The position numbers were made by a program, and so were the translations under genes. This document shows, piece by piece, positions 10,057 to 18,983 of a stretch of DNA of 64,000 nt; the stretch's first letter is position 1; every line of letters begins with the position of its first letter. Where the stretch lies: contig FNUU01000001.1 in the NCBI GenBank assembly GCA_900108205.1, positions 606,673 to 670,672 on the forward strand, written 5' to 3'. This DNA comes from Eubacterium ruminantium. GTDB lineage: Bacteria; Bacillota; Clostridia; Lachnospirales; Lachnospiraceae. Under the pieces are notes generated by a model. The model saw only the letters and a list, made by a program, of their open reading frames with translations. It was not told where the DNA came from and searched no databases.

Positions 10057-10935
10057 TTACTCTATATTCTGTATCTGCTCACGTATTTTCTCTATACCGG
10101 TCTTAAGCTCTATGCCAATATCCGTAACCGCCAATGAATCTGATTTTGATAAAATGGTATTGGATTCTCTGTTCATTTCCTGAACTATGAAATCCAGCTT
10201 TCTGCCGACTGCTCCGCCTTCTGACAGTATCTTTTTCACTGCTTCGATATGACTCTTAAGTCTTACTATTTCCTCATCTACGCAGATCTTATCTGAATAC
10301 AGAACAACCTCTGCAGCTATCCTTGACTCATCGATACTACCGGCTTCGATCATTTCTTTAACCTTTCCGACAAGTTTTTCTTTATATGCCTCGATGAGCT
10401 GTGGTGACATTTCCTCAATGGTATCTACCATTTTACCCATTTCTGAAAGTTTGGCAAGCATATCATTTTTCAGATTATCTCCTTCAAGAGCTCTGGCTTC
10501 CGTGAATTTCTCAGCAGCTTCTCTAAGCACTTTTTCGATTACCGTATAAAGGCCGCTGTCAATTTCAGACTTTTCTTCAAGTGTAAATACCTCAGGAAAA
10601 TCTGCAATAACCGTAGGCTTTAATTCTTCAGTAAGTCCGAAATCCCCTCTCATCTGCTCAAGATATCCGATATACTCTGAAGCAATCTCCTTATTGTATT
10701 TTACCACCAGATTAGACTTTGCATAATCCTCATAAGTAACAAAGATATCCACCTTGCCTCTAATGATATAATCCTTAAGAACATTTCTCATAGCCGCCTC
10801 AAACTGATTAAACTTACGAGGCATTTTGATATTTATATCCGAATATCTGTGATTTACAGATTTGATCTCGACAGCAATCTTCTTATCCTCATCGATATAT
10901 TCACTTCTTCCGAAGCCTGTCATACTTCTTATCAT
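10057..10935 (-). CDS. yicC: YicC family endoribonuclease-like protein
   Basis: Conserved protein of the YicC/YloC family; family members have been linked to endoribonuclease activity and stationary-phase physiology. It starts MIRSMTGFGRSE, the family signature, contains SVNHRYSDINIKMPRKF, and ends with the conserved EMNRESNTILSKS and KTGIEKIREQIQNIE. Full length at 292 aa. It heads the gmk-rpoZ-priA series as in Bacillus. Confidence 0.93.
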   Translation of the reverse strand: MIRSMTGFGRSEYIDEDKKIAVEIKSVNHRYSDINIKMPRKFNQFEAAMRNVLKDYIIRGKVDIFVTYEDYAKSNLVVKYNKEIASEYIGYLEQMRGDFGLTEELKPTVIADFPEVFTLEEKSEIDSGLYTVIEKVLREAAEKFTEARALEGDNLKNDMLAKLSEMGKMVDTIEEMSPQLIEAYKEKLVGKVKEMIEAGSIDESRIAAEVVLYSDKICVDEEIVRLKSHIEAVKKILSEGGAVGRKLDFIVQEMNRESNTILSKSDSLAVTDIGIELKTGIEKIREQIQNIE

Positions 10936-10952
10936 TAATCTTTTCTCCTTTG

Positions 10953-13772
10953 TTACTTAATCTTAATTTTTTTAGCTATCTCATCCATATATTTTGCCAT
11001 ATCATCACCGTCAAAATGCTCATAATCATAATTTCTGATATTTTGATCCAGCATTTTCTGAGCTGCTGCCGAGCTGTTTGGCGTAAGCATAAGATCAACA
11101 GCAATATTTACCTGAGTGTCTGTATCACAGCATACAGTTTCAAGTACAAGTGCTGCAAGTCCCGGATTAGGGCAATCTTTACTTATACCGAAAAATGTTC
11201 CTCCCCAGATATGATGCTCAGGTCCCGGACAGAATTTCCATACCTGATCAGTATTATTATAAATAACTGCATCATATAACCAGAGCGGTCCAAAATATCC
11301 AAATACATTTGACTTCGGAGCTTCTGTCTGCCATTCCGTACTCCACATATAGGAATCAGGATATTTTACATAGCCCATCGAAGTACATTCATTGATTATC
11401 TGCTGCTGTTCCGAGGTTCCGCTTTGATCCGGATAATTAAAGCCCATTCCTCTGGCAATATCACCCGGAGTTGCTACTATAGCATAACCGGAATCCTTAA
11501 GTATCTGAGCAGCACTTTCGAACTGTGACCAGTCTGAAATCAATGATTTGATATATTCCGGATCACTGGTTCCGAATACCTCTTCCGCAATATCTTTTCT
11601 GTAGAAGAATCCGGAAGCACAGGTCTGGTAAGAAAGACACTTAAGCTGACCGTTAAAGGTTCCGAGATCCACTATATGCTGATATGCATTATTATAATAC
11701 TTATCGATTCCAAGACTTCCGAGATCATAGAAATCATCGCTCGCAAAATAATCTGTATACCCGTCTTCCATGGCAATGATCGATCCCTTTGCCGCGGAAA
11801 TCTTTGTTTTTTCTATCGCATCAAAGTATTCCTGAGATGTAGATGTCATACCAAGATTAACAAATTTAACCTGATCAGCGTATTCCGGATACTTATTCTT
11901 AAACTGATTAAGAACTCTGTCTGCCTCATCATTCCATGAGTAGAAATAAATAACCTCATCATTTATATCAGGAAGTCCTGCGACAGGATTTTTCTTTCCG
12001 GAAGTTGCGCTGTTGCCCCCGTTACCGCCGTTATCGTTTCCGGAGTTGCCGCTGTTTCCGCCGTTTCCTCCATTATCGTTTCCGGAATTTCCGCCGTTTC
12101 CTCCGTTATCGTTTCCGGAGTTACCACTGTTTCCTCCGTTGCCGTTTCCTCCGTTGTCATTTCCTGAGTTGCCTGAATTATCATTGATGGCAGTAGCTGT
12201 ATAATTTGTATTATCCACCTCAAGATTTATCAAATAATCATTCCTATAATCCGGATCATGTTCTATATAACCATCCAGTTTGATCTCACCCTGGATGTAA
12301 CGATCATCCAGAGTATTTGTAACATCATATATTATATGATATGCCAGAAGATCATTTTTATAAGGCTCCGAATCAGCTCTGATAACTCTGTCCTTTTCAT
12401 ATCCCTCAAGTCCGACTCCTGCCTGGGATATAGCAGTACTTATAAGTCGCTGGTAAAACTCATCTTTGATTTCTACAACCTTGCCGTTCGCTTCATCAGC
12501 CACAACACTGTCAATGTTCCACTTTCCTCTGATTCCGGAAAGCTTTACGTCTGCATTAATTACTCTCTTAAAATATTCATCTTCAACAGTAAGTGCCACC
12601 TTCATATCACCCTTGAAGAAGCTGTAGTGCGATTCAAGTATTTCAAGATCGGTAACAAATGAATATACACCATTTTCTCCGGTTACTTTCTGAATATATG
12701 ACCAGAAATGATACTGTTCCGGAACTCCTGCAACATTTTCATAATTTGGATCCGGTCCTGTAAAATATTTCATCATATATTTTTTATCAGGCTTAGCAAA
12801 ACCTAGAATATAAACAACCACACATGCAGCTATCAGAAGAGTTGCTGCAATTGAAGAAATGATTATTGCCTTTTTCTTGCTTTTTTTCTTTCCTTTTTTC
12901 TTTTCCTCTGTTCGTACAGGAGTATTTCCTCCTCCCATACCTCCGCCCACAGGATTCTTTCCTATCGGCCGGCCATTAGGCCCCACCGGACCTCTTCCTG
13001 ATATCGGCTGACCATTTGATCCCATCGGATTCATTCCACCGGGCATCGGCTGACCGTTTGGTCCCACAGGAATTCCTCCCATCATCTGACCGTTTGGTCC
13101 CATCGGATTCATTCCACCGGGCATCATCTGACCGTTTTGCCCCATCGGATTCATTCCACCGGGCATCGGCTGTCCGTTTGGTCCCATCGGATTCATTCCA
13201 CCCGGCATTGGCTGCCCATTCGGTCCCCCAGGAATTCCTCCCATCATCTGACCGTTTGGTCCCATCGGATTCATTCCACCCGGCATTGGCTGCCCATTCG
13301 GTCCCATCGGATTCATTCCACCGAACATAGGCTGCCCGTTTGGTCCAACAGGAATTCCTCCCATCGGCTGTCCGTTCGCTCCCATTGGATTCATTCCACT
13401 GAACACAGGCTGTCCATTTGGTCCAACAGGAATTCCTCCCATCAGCTGCCCGTTTGTCCCTATTGGATTTCTTCCACCCGGTATCGGCTGTCCGTTTGGC
13501 CCCATAGGATTCATTCCACTGGGTATAGGCTGTCCGTTTGGTCCCGCAGGACTTCCTCCCGGCATCGGAATACTAAGATCCATATCAAGCTTTCTTAATT
13601 CATCTGATGTCAGTTTTCTGGTTTCATCATAAGAATCATCTTCCGCTTTCACTGTTTCATTTTCTTTTGAATTCTGTGTTGAAACCTCAGCTATATCCTG
13701 TTTACCGCCGCAATATATACAAAATTTATTATCTTCTGATATTTCCTTGCCACAATATACGCATTTGATCAT
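10953..13772 (-). CDS. Zinc-ribbon / Pro-Gly-Asn-Met repeat / membrane-anchored solute-binding-like protein
   Basis: A 939-aa chimera. Residues 1-25 form a zinc ribbon with two CxxC knuckles (CVYCGKE, CIYCGGK). Residues ~70-270 are about fifteen near-repeats of a ~13-residue unit of the form NPMGPNGQPMPGG. A Lys-rich stretch and one membrane helix follow at ~303-324. Next come an extracellular domain of unknown fold (~330-525), a Gly/Asn linker (~527-590), and a C-terminal ~340 aa resembling family-1 extracellular solute-binding proteins (VIYFYSWNDEADRVL, YRKDIAEEVFG). Topology would put the ribbon and repeats inside and the binding domain outside. It overlaps rqcH by 4 bp (ATGA). No ABC permease is adjacent, so the binding domain may act as a sensor. 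Confidence 0.75.
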   Translation of the reverse strand: MIKCVYCGKEISEDNKFCIYCGGKQDIAEVSTQNSKENETVKAEDDSYDETRKLTSDELRKLDMDLSIPMPGGSPAGPNGQPIPSGMNPMGPNGQPIPGGRNPIGTNGQLMGGIPVGPNGQPVFSGMNPMGANGQPMGGIPVGPNGQPMFGGMNPMGPNGQPMPGGMNPMGPNGQMMGGIPGGPNGQPMPGGMNPMGPNGQPMPGGMNPMGQNGQMMPGGMNPMGPNGQMMGGIPVGPNGQPMPGGMNPMGSNGQPISGRGPVGPNGRPIGKNPVGGGMGGGNTPVRTEEKKKGKKKSKKKAIIISSIAATLLIAACVVVYILGFAKPDKKYMMKYFTGPDPNYENVAGVPEQYHFWSYIQKVTGENGVYSFVTDLEILESHYSFFKGDMKVALTVEDEYFKRVINADVKLSGIRGKWNIDSVVADEANGKVVEIKDEFYQRLISTAISQAGVGLEGYEKDRVIRADSEPYKNDLLAYHIIYDVTNTLDDRYIQGEIKLDGYIEHDPDYRNDYLINLEVDNTNYTATAINDNSGNSGNDNGGNGNGGNSGNSGNDNGGNGGNSGNDNGGNGGNSGNSGNDNGGNGGNSATSGKKNPVAGLPDINDEVIYFYSWNDEADRVLNQFKNKYPEYADQVKFVNLGMTSTSQEYFDAIEKTKISAAKGSIIAMEDGYTDYFASDDFYDLGSLGIDKYYNNAYQHIVDLGTFNGQLKCLSYQTCASGFFYRKDIAEEVFGTSDPEYIKSLISDWSQFESAAQILKDSGYAIVATPGDIARGMGFNYPDQSGTSEQQQIINECTSMGYVKYPDSYMWSTEWQTEAPKSNVFGYFGPLWLYDAVIYNNTDQVWKFCPGPEHHIWGGTFFGISKDCPNPGLAALVLETVCCDTDTQVNIAVDLMLTPNSSAAAQKMLDQNIRNYDYEHFDGDDMAKYMDEIAKKIKIK

Positions 13773-15553
13773 ATCTGTTTACCTCCCTGATCTACATTTC
13801 TGATCCCTGATATATCCGGAGAGGCCATCATTGAATAATTAGTATGATAAATAACATATCCAAGATTAGCCTTTGGCGGTTTCTTCAGATTCTTTTTTTC
13901 TGTATAATCTATCTCGACCTTTGGAGCATCCTTTCCGGAAGAATAGAATGCCGCAAGTCTTGCAGCCTCCTCATAGGTACTGTCCGGAATTGCATTTTCA
14001 TCCTTCTTCTTCACTATCACATGTGATCCCGGCATTTTTTTTGCATGAAACCACATATCATTTCCGGATGCAAATTTAAATGACAATTCATCGTTCTGCA
14101 TATTATTTCTTCCGACGTAAATATCATATCCGTCAGAGGATACAAAATGCATAGGCTTAGACTTCTGGAGCACGCCCTTCTTCCCTGAATTCTTTTTACC
14201 CGCTTTCTTTATGCTCTTATCCATCTTCATAAAACCTGAAGTTGACAGCTCCGTTCTGAGATCAAAAAGCTCATCCTCCGAGGTTGCCATTGAAAGTGCA
14301 TTCTGAACCGACAGAAGATAATCAAGTTCTGCTGAGGTTTCCTCCGTGAGCGCCGTAAGCGCCTCATAGGTTCTCTTCTTTTTATTGTATTTTGCAAAAT
14401 ATTTAACACTGTTTTCAGAAGGAGTAAGATTCTCATCCAAAGGGATTACAATCTCATTATTATCATAATAGTTGATACACTTAAGCTCCTTCGCTCCCTT
14501 TCCGGCGCTGTATCCATAGGTATTTATCAGTTCCCCGTAAACCCTGTACTTTTCCCTGTCTTCAGTATCCTTCAGCTGTTCCATCTGAAGATCCAGCTTC
14601 TTGGCCGTTCGTTCTACAAGAGTTGCCAAATGATGTCTCATATCTGAAGACTTTGTACTTATACGATTCTTTGAAGCCTTCTCACTGTAATAATCAAATA
14701 TCAGTTTTGAAGGACTTTCAAATCCTCTTACATCATAATTATCATATATACTTATATCGAAAGCCGAAAACTCCTTAGGCATTCCTTTATCCAGGAACAT
14801 TTTCGGACTGTATTTCCCTTCTTTAATGATCGATACTATACTGCTGAAGCTCTGCCATAATGCGTCCTTTTCATTTTCTGAAAGAACAGAAATATCTGCT
14901 CTGGGATCCACGCCCGCCCTGAAGCAGATTTCCTCTGCTATCATAGGTGAAAAGCCATTAACCACTGTATATAATGCTTTTTTTACATTGAGATTATTTC
15001 CCGGATTCTGCCTCAGAAACTCTTCTCTGGTAAGAAATCTCGGATCCTTCCTGTCACCTGCAGGCGGATACGAATACACTCTTCCCGGAAGCACTTCTCT
15101 TACTGAACTTATATCGTGTGAAACCCTCTTGATACTGTCCAGAATGACATCATTTTTATCAACAAGGATAATATTACTGTGACGTCCCATAAATTCCGAA
15201 ATCAGCCTTTTTTCTTCCATGTCGCCCATTTCATTTCTATGCTCTATCACTATCTCCACGATTCTTTCGAAAGAAGGCTGACGTATATCGATTATCCTGC
15301 CATTTCCAATGTATTTTCTTAGAAGCATACAGAAATTCGGTGCTGTAAGCGGTGCCGTTTTTGATTCTTCTGTAATATAGATCAGAGGCAGTGATGCATC
15401 CGCGGTTATGATCAGCTTCAGATTCTCATCACCCTTTATGGTAAGAAAGAGTTCATTCTCATCTGTCTGCTGTATCTTGGAGATTCGTCCACCCAGCATT
15501 TTCCCTTTAAGTTCCTGCACTATACTGTTTATCATTATTCCATCAAAAGCCAT
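13769..15553 (-). CDS. rqcH: Rqc2 homolog RqcH (NFACT protein)
   Basis: Ribosome quality-control factor that binds split 50S subunits with peptidyl-tRNA and directs C-terminal alanine tailing. NFACT-N is at the start (MAFDGIMINSIVQELKGKM), a coiled coil is central, and NFACT-R is C-terminal (YVGRNNMQND, FASGNDMWFHAKKMPGSHV). At 594 aa it is full length. The family's Asp-Arg pair important for tailing appears to be Glu96-Arg97 (SFERIV), judged from memory without an alignment. The downstream zinc-ribbon gene is translationally coupled. Confidence 0.93.
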   Translation of the reverse strand: MAFDGIMINSIVQELKGKMLGGRISKIQQTDENELFLTIKGDENLKLIITADASLPLIYITEESKTAPLTAPNFCMLLRKYIGNGRIIDIRQPSFERIVEIVIEHRNEMGDMEEKRLISEFMGRHSNIILVDKNDVILDSIKRVSHDISSVREVLPGRVYSYPPAGDRKDPRFLTREEFLRQNPGNNLNVKKALYTVVNGFSPMIAEEICFRAGVDPRADISVLSENEKDALWQSFSSIVSIIKEGKYSPKMFLDKGMPKEFSAFDISIYDNYDVRGFESPSKLIFDYYSEKASKNRISTKSSDMRHHLATLVERTAKKLDLQMEQLKDTEDREKYRVYGELINTYGYSAGKGAKELKCINYYDNNEIVIPLDENLTPSENSVKYFAKYNKKKRTYEALTALTEETSAELDYLLSVQNALSMATSEDELFDLRTELSTSGFMKMDKSIKKAGKKNSGKKGVLQKSKPMHFVSSDGYDIYVGRNNMQNDELSFKFASGNDMWFHAKKMPGSHVIVKKKDENAIPDSTYEEAARLAAFYSSGKDAPKVEIDYTEKKNLKKPPKANLGYVIYHTNYSMMASPDISGIRNVDQGGKQI

Positions 15554-15581
15554 ACCACTTACCTATTAAAAATGAAAATAT

Positions 15582-15606
15582 CTGCGGGTGCAAAAAACAC
15601 CCGCAG
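15582..15606 (-). terminator. Hairpin after glgA
   Basis: Perfect 9-bp stem CTGCGGGTG/CACCCGCAG with a 7-nt loop, in the glgA-rqcH gap. The following T-run is interrupted (ATATTTTCATTTTTAA on the minus strand), so termination may be partial. Confidence 0.6.
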
Positions 15607-15668
15607 TCAAAATCTGTAACCAACTGTATTATCTGATTTATAACAATCACCATGCAAAACAGTAAATA

Positions 15669-17105
15669 TTATAATTCATTATACATCTGCTCATAAAGCT
15701 TAGCCGAATTATCCCAGCTGTAATTCTGCTCCATTGCTCTTCTCTGAAGTCCTGCCCAGCCTTCCTTATCATCGAAGAACACCTTCTTAGAGTAATTGAT
15801 AGTATTAAGCAGGTCAAATGCATCATAATTTGCAAATGAAAATCCTGTTCCGGTTCCCTCATACTCGTTATAAGGAATAACGGTATCCTTAAGTCCTCCG
15901 GTTTCTCTTACTATCGGAAGAGTACCGTATCTGAGTGCCATAAGCTGTGTAAGTCCGCACGGCTCAAATCTCGAAGGAACAAGCATGGAATCACAGGAAG
16001 CATATATTCTGTGAGAAAGATCATCACTGAAATAAATATTTGCAGATATCTTTGCCGGATGAATGCCCTGATAATATCTGAACATATCTTCATATCTTCT
16101 GTCACCGGTTCCAAGAACAACAAGCTGAGTACCGTCAGTCATGATATCGTTCATGATACGGTCGATAAGATCAAGACCCTTCTGATCCGTAAGTCTTGAT
16201 ACAAGACCTATCATATATGCATTTGGATCTTCCGGAAGTCCAAGCTCTCTCTGAAGTGCAAGCTTATTTGTAACCTTATCGCTTCTGTAATTCTCAATAT
16301 TATAATTCTTTACGATTTTCTGATCTGTGTTAGGATCCCAAACCTGATAATCGATACCATTTACGATGCCCCACAGAGACTGCCATCTGGCTCTCAGAAG
16401 TCCGTCAAGTCCTTCACCATAATATGGTGTCTGTATCTCCTGTGCGTAGGTATTTGATACTGTCGAAATCTTGTCTGCGTAAACAAGACCGCCCTTCAGC
16501 ATGCTTCCGTCTTTATCAATCTCAAGCTTATCCGGTGTAAAGAGATATCCCGGAAGTCCCGAATATTCCTGAAGTGTCTTAATATCCCATCTTCCCTGGA
16601 ACTGAAGGTTATGAATAGTCATTACAGACTTCATGTTGCTATAGAACGGATTGCTCGCGAAAAGAGTCTTAAGGAATACCGGAACCATTCCCGACTGCCA
16701 GTCATGACAATGAATTATGTCAGGCTGGAAACCGATACTCGGAAGTATTGACAGCGCCGCTTTACTGAAATAGCAGAACTTCTCAATATCCCATTTGGCA
16801 TCTCCGTAAATATTAAATCCGTTAAAATAATACTCATTATCGATAAAATAAACCGGAACACCTTCATACTCCAGATACATAACTCCAACATACTGCTGTT
16901 TCCAGCCGATATCCATGTGGAAATGCGTGATATATTTCATCTTGCTTCTGTATTTTTCAGGAAGACACATATAATTCGGCATAATGATCCTGACATCATA
17001 TTCATTTCTGTCAAATTTTTTCGGAAGCGTTCCAACAACGTCCGCAAGTCCTCCTGTTTTAATAAATGGAACACACTCAGAAGCAATGTAAGCTATTTTC
17101 TTCAT
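15669..17105 (-). CDS. glgA: Glycogen (starch) synthase, ADP-glucose type
   Basis: GT5 glucosyltransferase that extends alpha-1,4-glucan from ADP-glucose. The ADP-glucose site KTGGLADVVGTLPK is at the N-terminus, and the C-terminal GT motif is FEPCGLTQLMALRYGTLPIV. I start at the ATG at 17105 (MKKIAYIASE) because GGAGGGG lies just before it; a longer frame from 17162 adds 19 non-homologous residues. The 478-aa length is typical. No other glycogen gene is nearby. The upstream 307-bp gap is filled with hairpin repeats. Confidence 0.95.
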   Translation of the reverse strand: MKKIAYIASECVPFIKTGGLADVVGTLPKKFDRNEYDVRIIMPNYMCLPEKYRSKMKYITHFHMDIGWKQQYVGVMYLEYEGVPVYFIDNEYYFNGFNIYGDAKWDIEKFCYFSKAALSILPSIGFQPDIIHCHDWQSGMVPVFLKTLFASNPFYSNMKSVMTIHNLQFQGRWDIKTLQEYSGLPGYLFTPDKLEIDKDGSMLKGGLVYADKISTVSNTYAQEIQTPYYGEGLDGLLRARWQSLWGIVNGIDYQVWDPNTDQKIVKNYNIENYRSDKVTNKLALQRELGLPEDPNAYMIGLVSRLTDQKGLDLIDRIMNDIMTDGTQLVVLGTGDRRYEDMFRYYQGIHPAKISANIYFSDDLSHRIYASCDSMLVPSRFEPCGLTQLMALRYGTLPIVRETGGLKDTVIPYNEYEGTGTGFSFANYDAFDLLNTINYSKKVFFDDKEGWAGLQRRAMEQNYSWDNSAKLYEQMYNEL

Positions 17106-17222
17106 CCTTAACCCCTCCAGATTTTTGCTAAACTTTATCGTTAAACCATACCTGTTACCCACAGATTATAGTAACACATTTAATGCTTTACTTCAAGTAA
17201 ACCGCATATTCACAGAACGCAT

Positions 17223-17350
17223 CTGTCCTGCGGACAGACTCACGGGACCCTCCCTCGTTTCACTCGGGCAATCCCGTTACTTAGGCACCAACATCATGTT
17301 CCATGATGTTGCGGTATTGCTTCGCAATCCCTGGGCATACTTCGTATGCC
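17223..17350. repeat. String of small perfect hairpins with three-base loops upstream of glgA
   Basis: The 307-bp glgA/kinase gap contains consecutive perfect hairpins: 17223-17237 (6-bp stem, TGC loop), 17289-17311 (10-bp stem, TTC loop), 17316-17328 (5-bp stem, TTC loop) and 17334-17350 (7-bp stem, TTC loop). Read on the minus strand the loops are GAA or GCA, and 17316-17328 contains GCGAAGC, the sequence of a known extraordinarily stable mini-hairpin. The string lies between two copies of a 47-bp repeat. It would be transcribed into the glgA leader if the upstream operon reads through. Confidence 0.7.
17237..17283. repeat. 47-bp direct repeat, copy 1
   Basis: Identical over 47 bp to 17369-17415, 132 bp apart. 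Each copy has an outer CGGGA/TCCCG stem enclosing CCCGAGTGAAACGAGGG on the minus strand, which pairs CCC with GGG and holds two facing GA steps (tandem sheared G.A) around a G-C closed loop. Confidence 0.8.
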
Positions 17351-17368
17351 GTGTCCTCGTTTCACTCG

Positions 17369-17415
17369 GACTCACGGGACCCTCCCTCGTTTCACTCGGG
17401 CAATCCCGTTACTTA
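17369..17415. repeat. 47-bp direct repeat, copy 2, ending at the kinase stop codon
   Basis: Second copy of the 17237-17283 repeat. Its last three bases (17413-17415) are the TAA stop of the upstream cytidylate-kinase-like gene, so the element abuts or supplies the end of that gene. Confidence 0.8.
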
Positions 17416-18045
17416 CACCTCATACCTCATCTTTAAAAATTTTCTGATTTCTTCCACACATCCGCTTATTCCAAAACGTTCTGTGCTCAGGGAAAGATCA
17501 TAGTATCTGGCATTCTTCCAATCATGCCCCGTATAATACTTATAATAATCCGCCCTATGTCTGTCACGGCTGTTTATGTAGGATATAAGTTCCTTCTCAG
17601 GCATATCATGAACATAAGAAATCCTTCTCGCCCTGTACTCGATCGAAGCATGTATGAACACACTGAGCACATTCGGATTATCCTTTAAAATGTAATTGGA
17701 ACATCTTCCGACGATCACGCAGGACTCCTTCTCTGCTAAAGCTCTGATGATCTCAGACTGATATTCGAAAAGATCCTTCATCGACAGGAAATCATCGCTT
17801 TCTTTTGGAAGTTCTTCACCCTCATGTCCTGCATACTGACTTTTTGCTACAGAAAAAAGAGAAGTTCCCTTGATCCTGTCATCATGAGCAACATGGTTAT
17901 CTCTGAGATTTCTGCTGTCCGATACCAGTTGGAACATTTCACTGTCGTAGCAGTTGATCCCCAGCTCCTCTGCAAGTCTTTTACCAACCTTAAGGCCGCC
18001 CGAACCGTGTTCTCTGGCGATAGTGATTACGATCTTTTTTTCCAT
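17413..18045 (-). CDS. Cytidylate kinase-like family protein
   Basis: P-loop nucleotide kinase-like protein of 210 aa. The N-terminus KIVITIAREHGSGGLKVGKRLAEELG is a cytidylate-kinase-like phosphate-binding segment (long REHGSGG form), and CVIVGRCSNYIL and the arginine-rich RARRISYVH (lid-like) follow. This family is distinct from essential Cmk and its substrate is not established. It lies 15 bp downstream of the racemase gene and probably shares its promoter. Its stop codon is the last base triplet of a repeat element. Confidence 0.85.
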   Translation of the reverse strand: MEKKIVITIAREHGSGGLKVGKRLAEELGINCYDSEMFQLVSDSRNLRDNHVAHDDRIKGTSLFSVAKSQYAGHEGEELPKESDDFLSMKDLFEYQSEIIRALAEKESCVIVGRCSNYILKDNPNVLSVFIHASIEYRARRISYVHDMPEKELISYINSRDRHRADYYKYYTGHDWKNARYYDLSLSTERFGISGCVEEIRKFLKMRYEV

Positions 18046-18060
18046 AGCCTTACCTCCTCG

Positions 18061-18765
18061 TCAGATCATATACCTGGCACCGCATTTTTCAATACAGGCC
18101 CTGGTAAGTACATTAAGTGCATCAATATAATAGTCGCCGCCCAGCTCATAATTTACATTAAATACAGACAGCTCTGTACAAGCCAGAATGATAGCTTCAC
18201 AGCCCTCATCCCTCAGAGGTCCGGCAACCTCCATAAACTTATGCCTGTCACCCTTCTCTCCGGCTTTGATCTCATCATATATTATAGACATTACCTTCTT
18301 CTGGCCTTCCTCATCAGGATATACAGCCTCTATACCCTTCGTGCGAAGTGCCTTTCCGTACATATCATTCTGAACGGTTCCGTCCGTCGCCATGATACCG
18401 ACCTTTTTGTAACGTCTTCCTGCTGCATATTCAGCGGTTTCTTCGATCATATTTATAAAACCGCCATCCATAAGTCCATTGAATCTTTCAGCAAAAAAAT
18501 GGCAGGTATTGCAAGGTACCGCCAGATAATCACACCCTGCGCCCCGGAGCATCTCTACATCAGCCTTTAATATATCCCAGAGATACTCTGACTTACCGCA
18601 CAGTATGCACTCTGTTCTGTCCGGTATGGTCGCATGAGAATAGATAAGAATATCAAGATGGTCCCGGTCGCCTGAAACCGCTGTTTTTTCAATGATCTTT
18701 TTATACAGGATCTCCGTTGCTTCAGGTCCCATTCCACCCAATATTCCAAGTTTTTTCTTTTCCAT
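18061..18765 (-). CDS. Aspartate/glutamate racemase family protein (RacX/YgeA-like)
   Basis: Cofactor-independent amino-acid racemase of 234 aa. It has the N-terminal GILGGMGPEAT and both catalytic cysteines, PCNTCHFF in the middle and ILACTELSV near the C-terminus, which act as acid/base pair. Aspartate racemase is the most natural reading because a D-Asp-ligase-like ATP-grasp enzyme is transcribed divergently from the same 218-bp promoter region. The exact substrate (Asp, Glu or a broad range) cannot be told from sequence alone. Confidence 0.88.
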   Translation of the reverse strand: MEKKKLGILGGMGPEATEILYKKIIEKTAVSGDRDHLDILIYSHATIPDRTECILCGKSEYLWDILKADVEMLRGAGCDYLAVPCNTCHFFAERFNGLMDGGFINMIEETAEYAAGRRYKKVGIMATDGTVQNDMYGKALRTKGIEAVYPDEEGQKKVMSIIYDEIKAGEKGDRHKFMEVAGPLRDEGCEAIILACTELSVFNVNYELGGDYYIDALNVLTRACIEKCGARYMI

Positions 18766-18811
18766 TTTTCTTTACCAATTCCTTAATTAAAGCTAAATAA
18801 ATCTATATAAA

Positions 18812-18840
18812 ATTATAACTTGAAGCGCTGTTTATGTCAA
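18812..18840 (-). promoter_or_regulatory. Consensus sigma-A promoter for the racemase operon
   Basis: On the minus strand TTGACA, a 17-bp spacer and TATAAT, both hexamers perfect, about 50-75 nt upstream of the racemase ATG at 18765. Confidence 0.85.
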
Positions 18841-18908
18841 CAAACAGCCGCCCTAAAATAAGGCAAAAATAGCCCTTCCAAATATACTGTTTCAATAAAA
18901 AAATATTC

Positions 18909-18937
18909 TTCACTAACCGCCGATAAAGTGCTATACT
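18909..18937 (+). promoter_or_regulatory. Sigma-A-type promoter for the ATP-grasp/MurE operon
   Basis: TTCACT, 17-bp spacer, TATACT, 46 nt upstream of the ATG at 18984. Back-to-back with the racemase promoter (outer edges 69 bp apart), suggesting joint control. Confidence 0.7.
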
Positions 18938-18983
18938 GTAATTTGTTTTGCATATGATTTCAAAAGGAAAGAGGTTATAAAAA

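Noticed and set aside
12960..13560. Tandem DNA repeats with plus-strand ORFs
   Set aside because: They are the Pro-Gly-Asn-Met coding repeats of the minus-strand chimeric protein; plus-strand frames are shadows without ribosome sites.
17106..17162. Longer glgA start
   Set aside because: The ribosome site GGAGGGG and family alignment favour the ATG at 17105.
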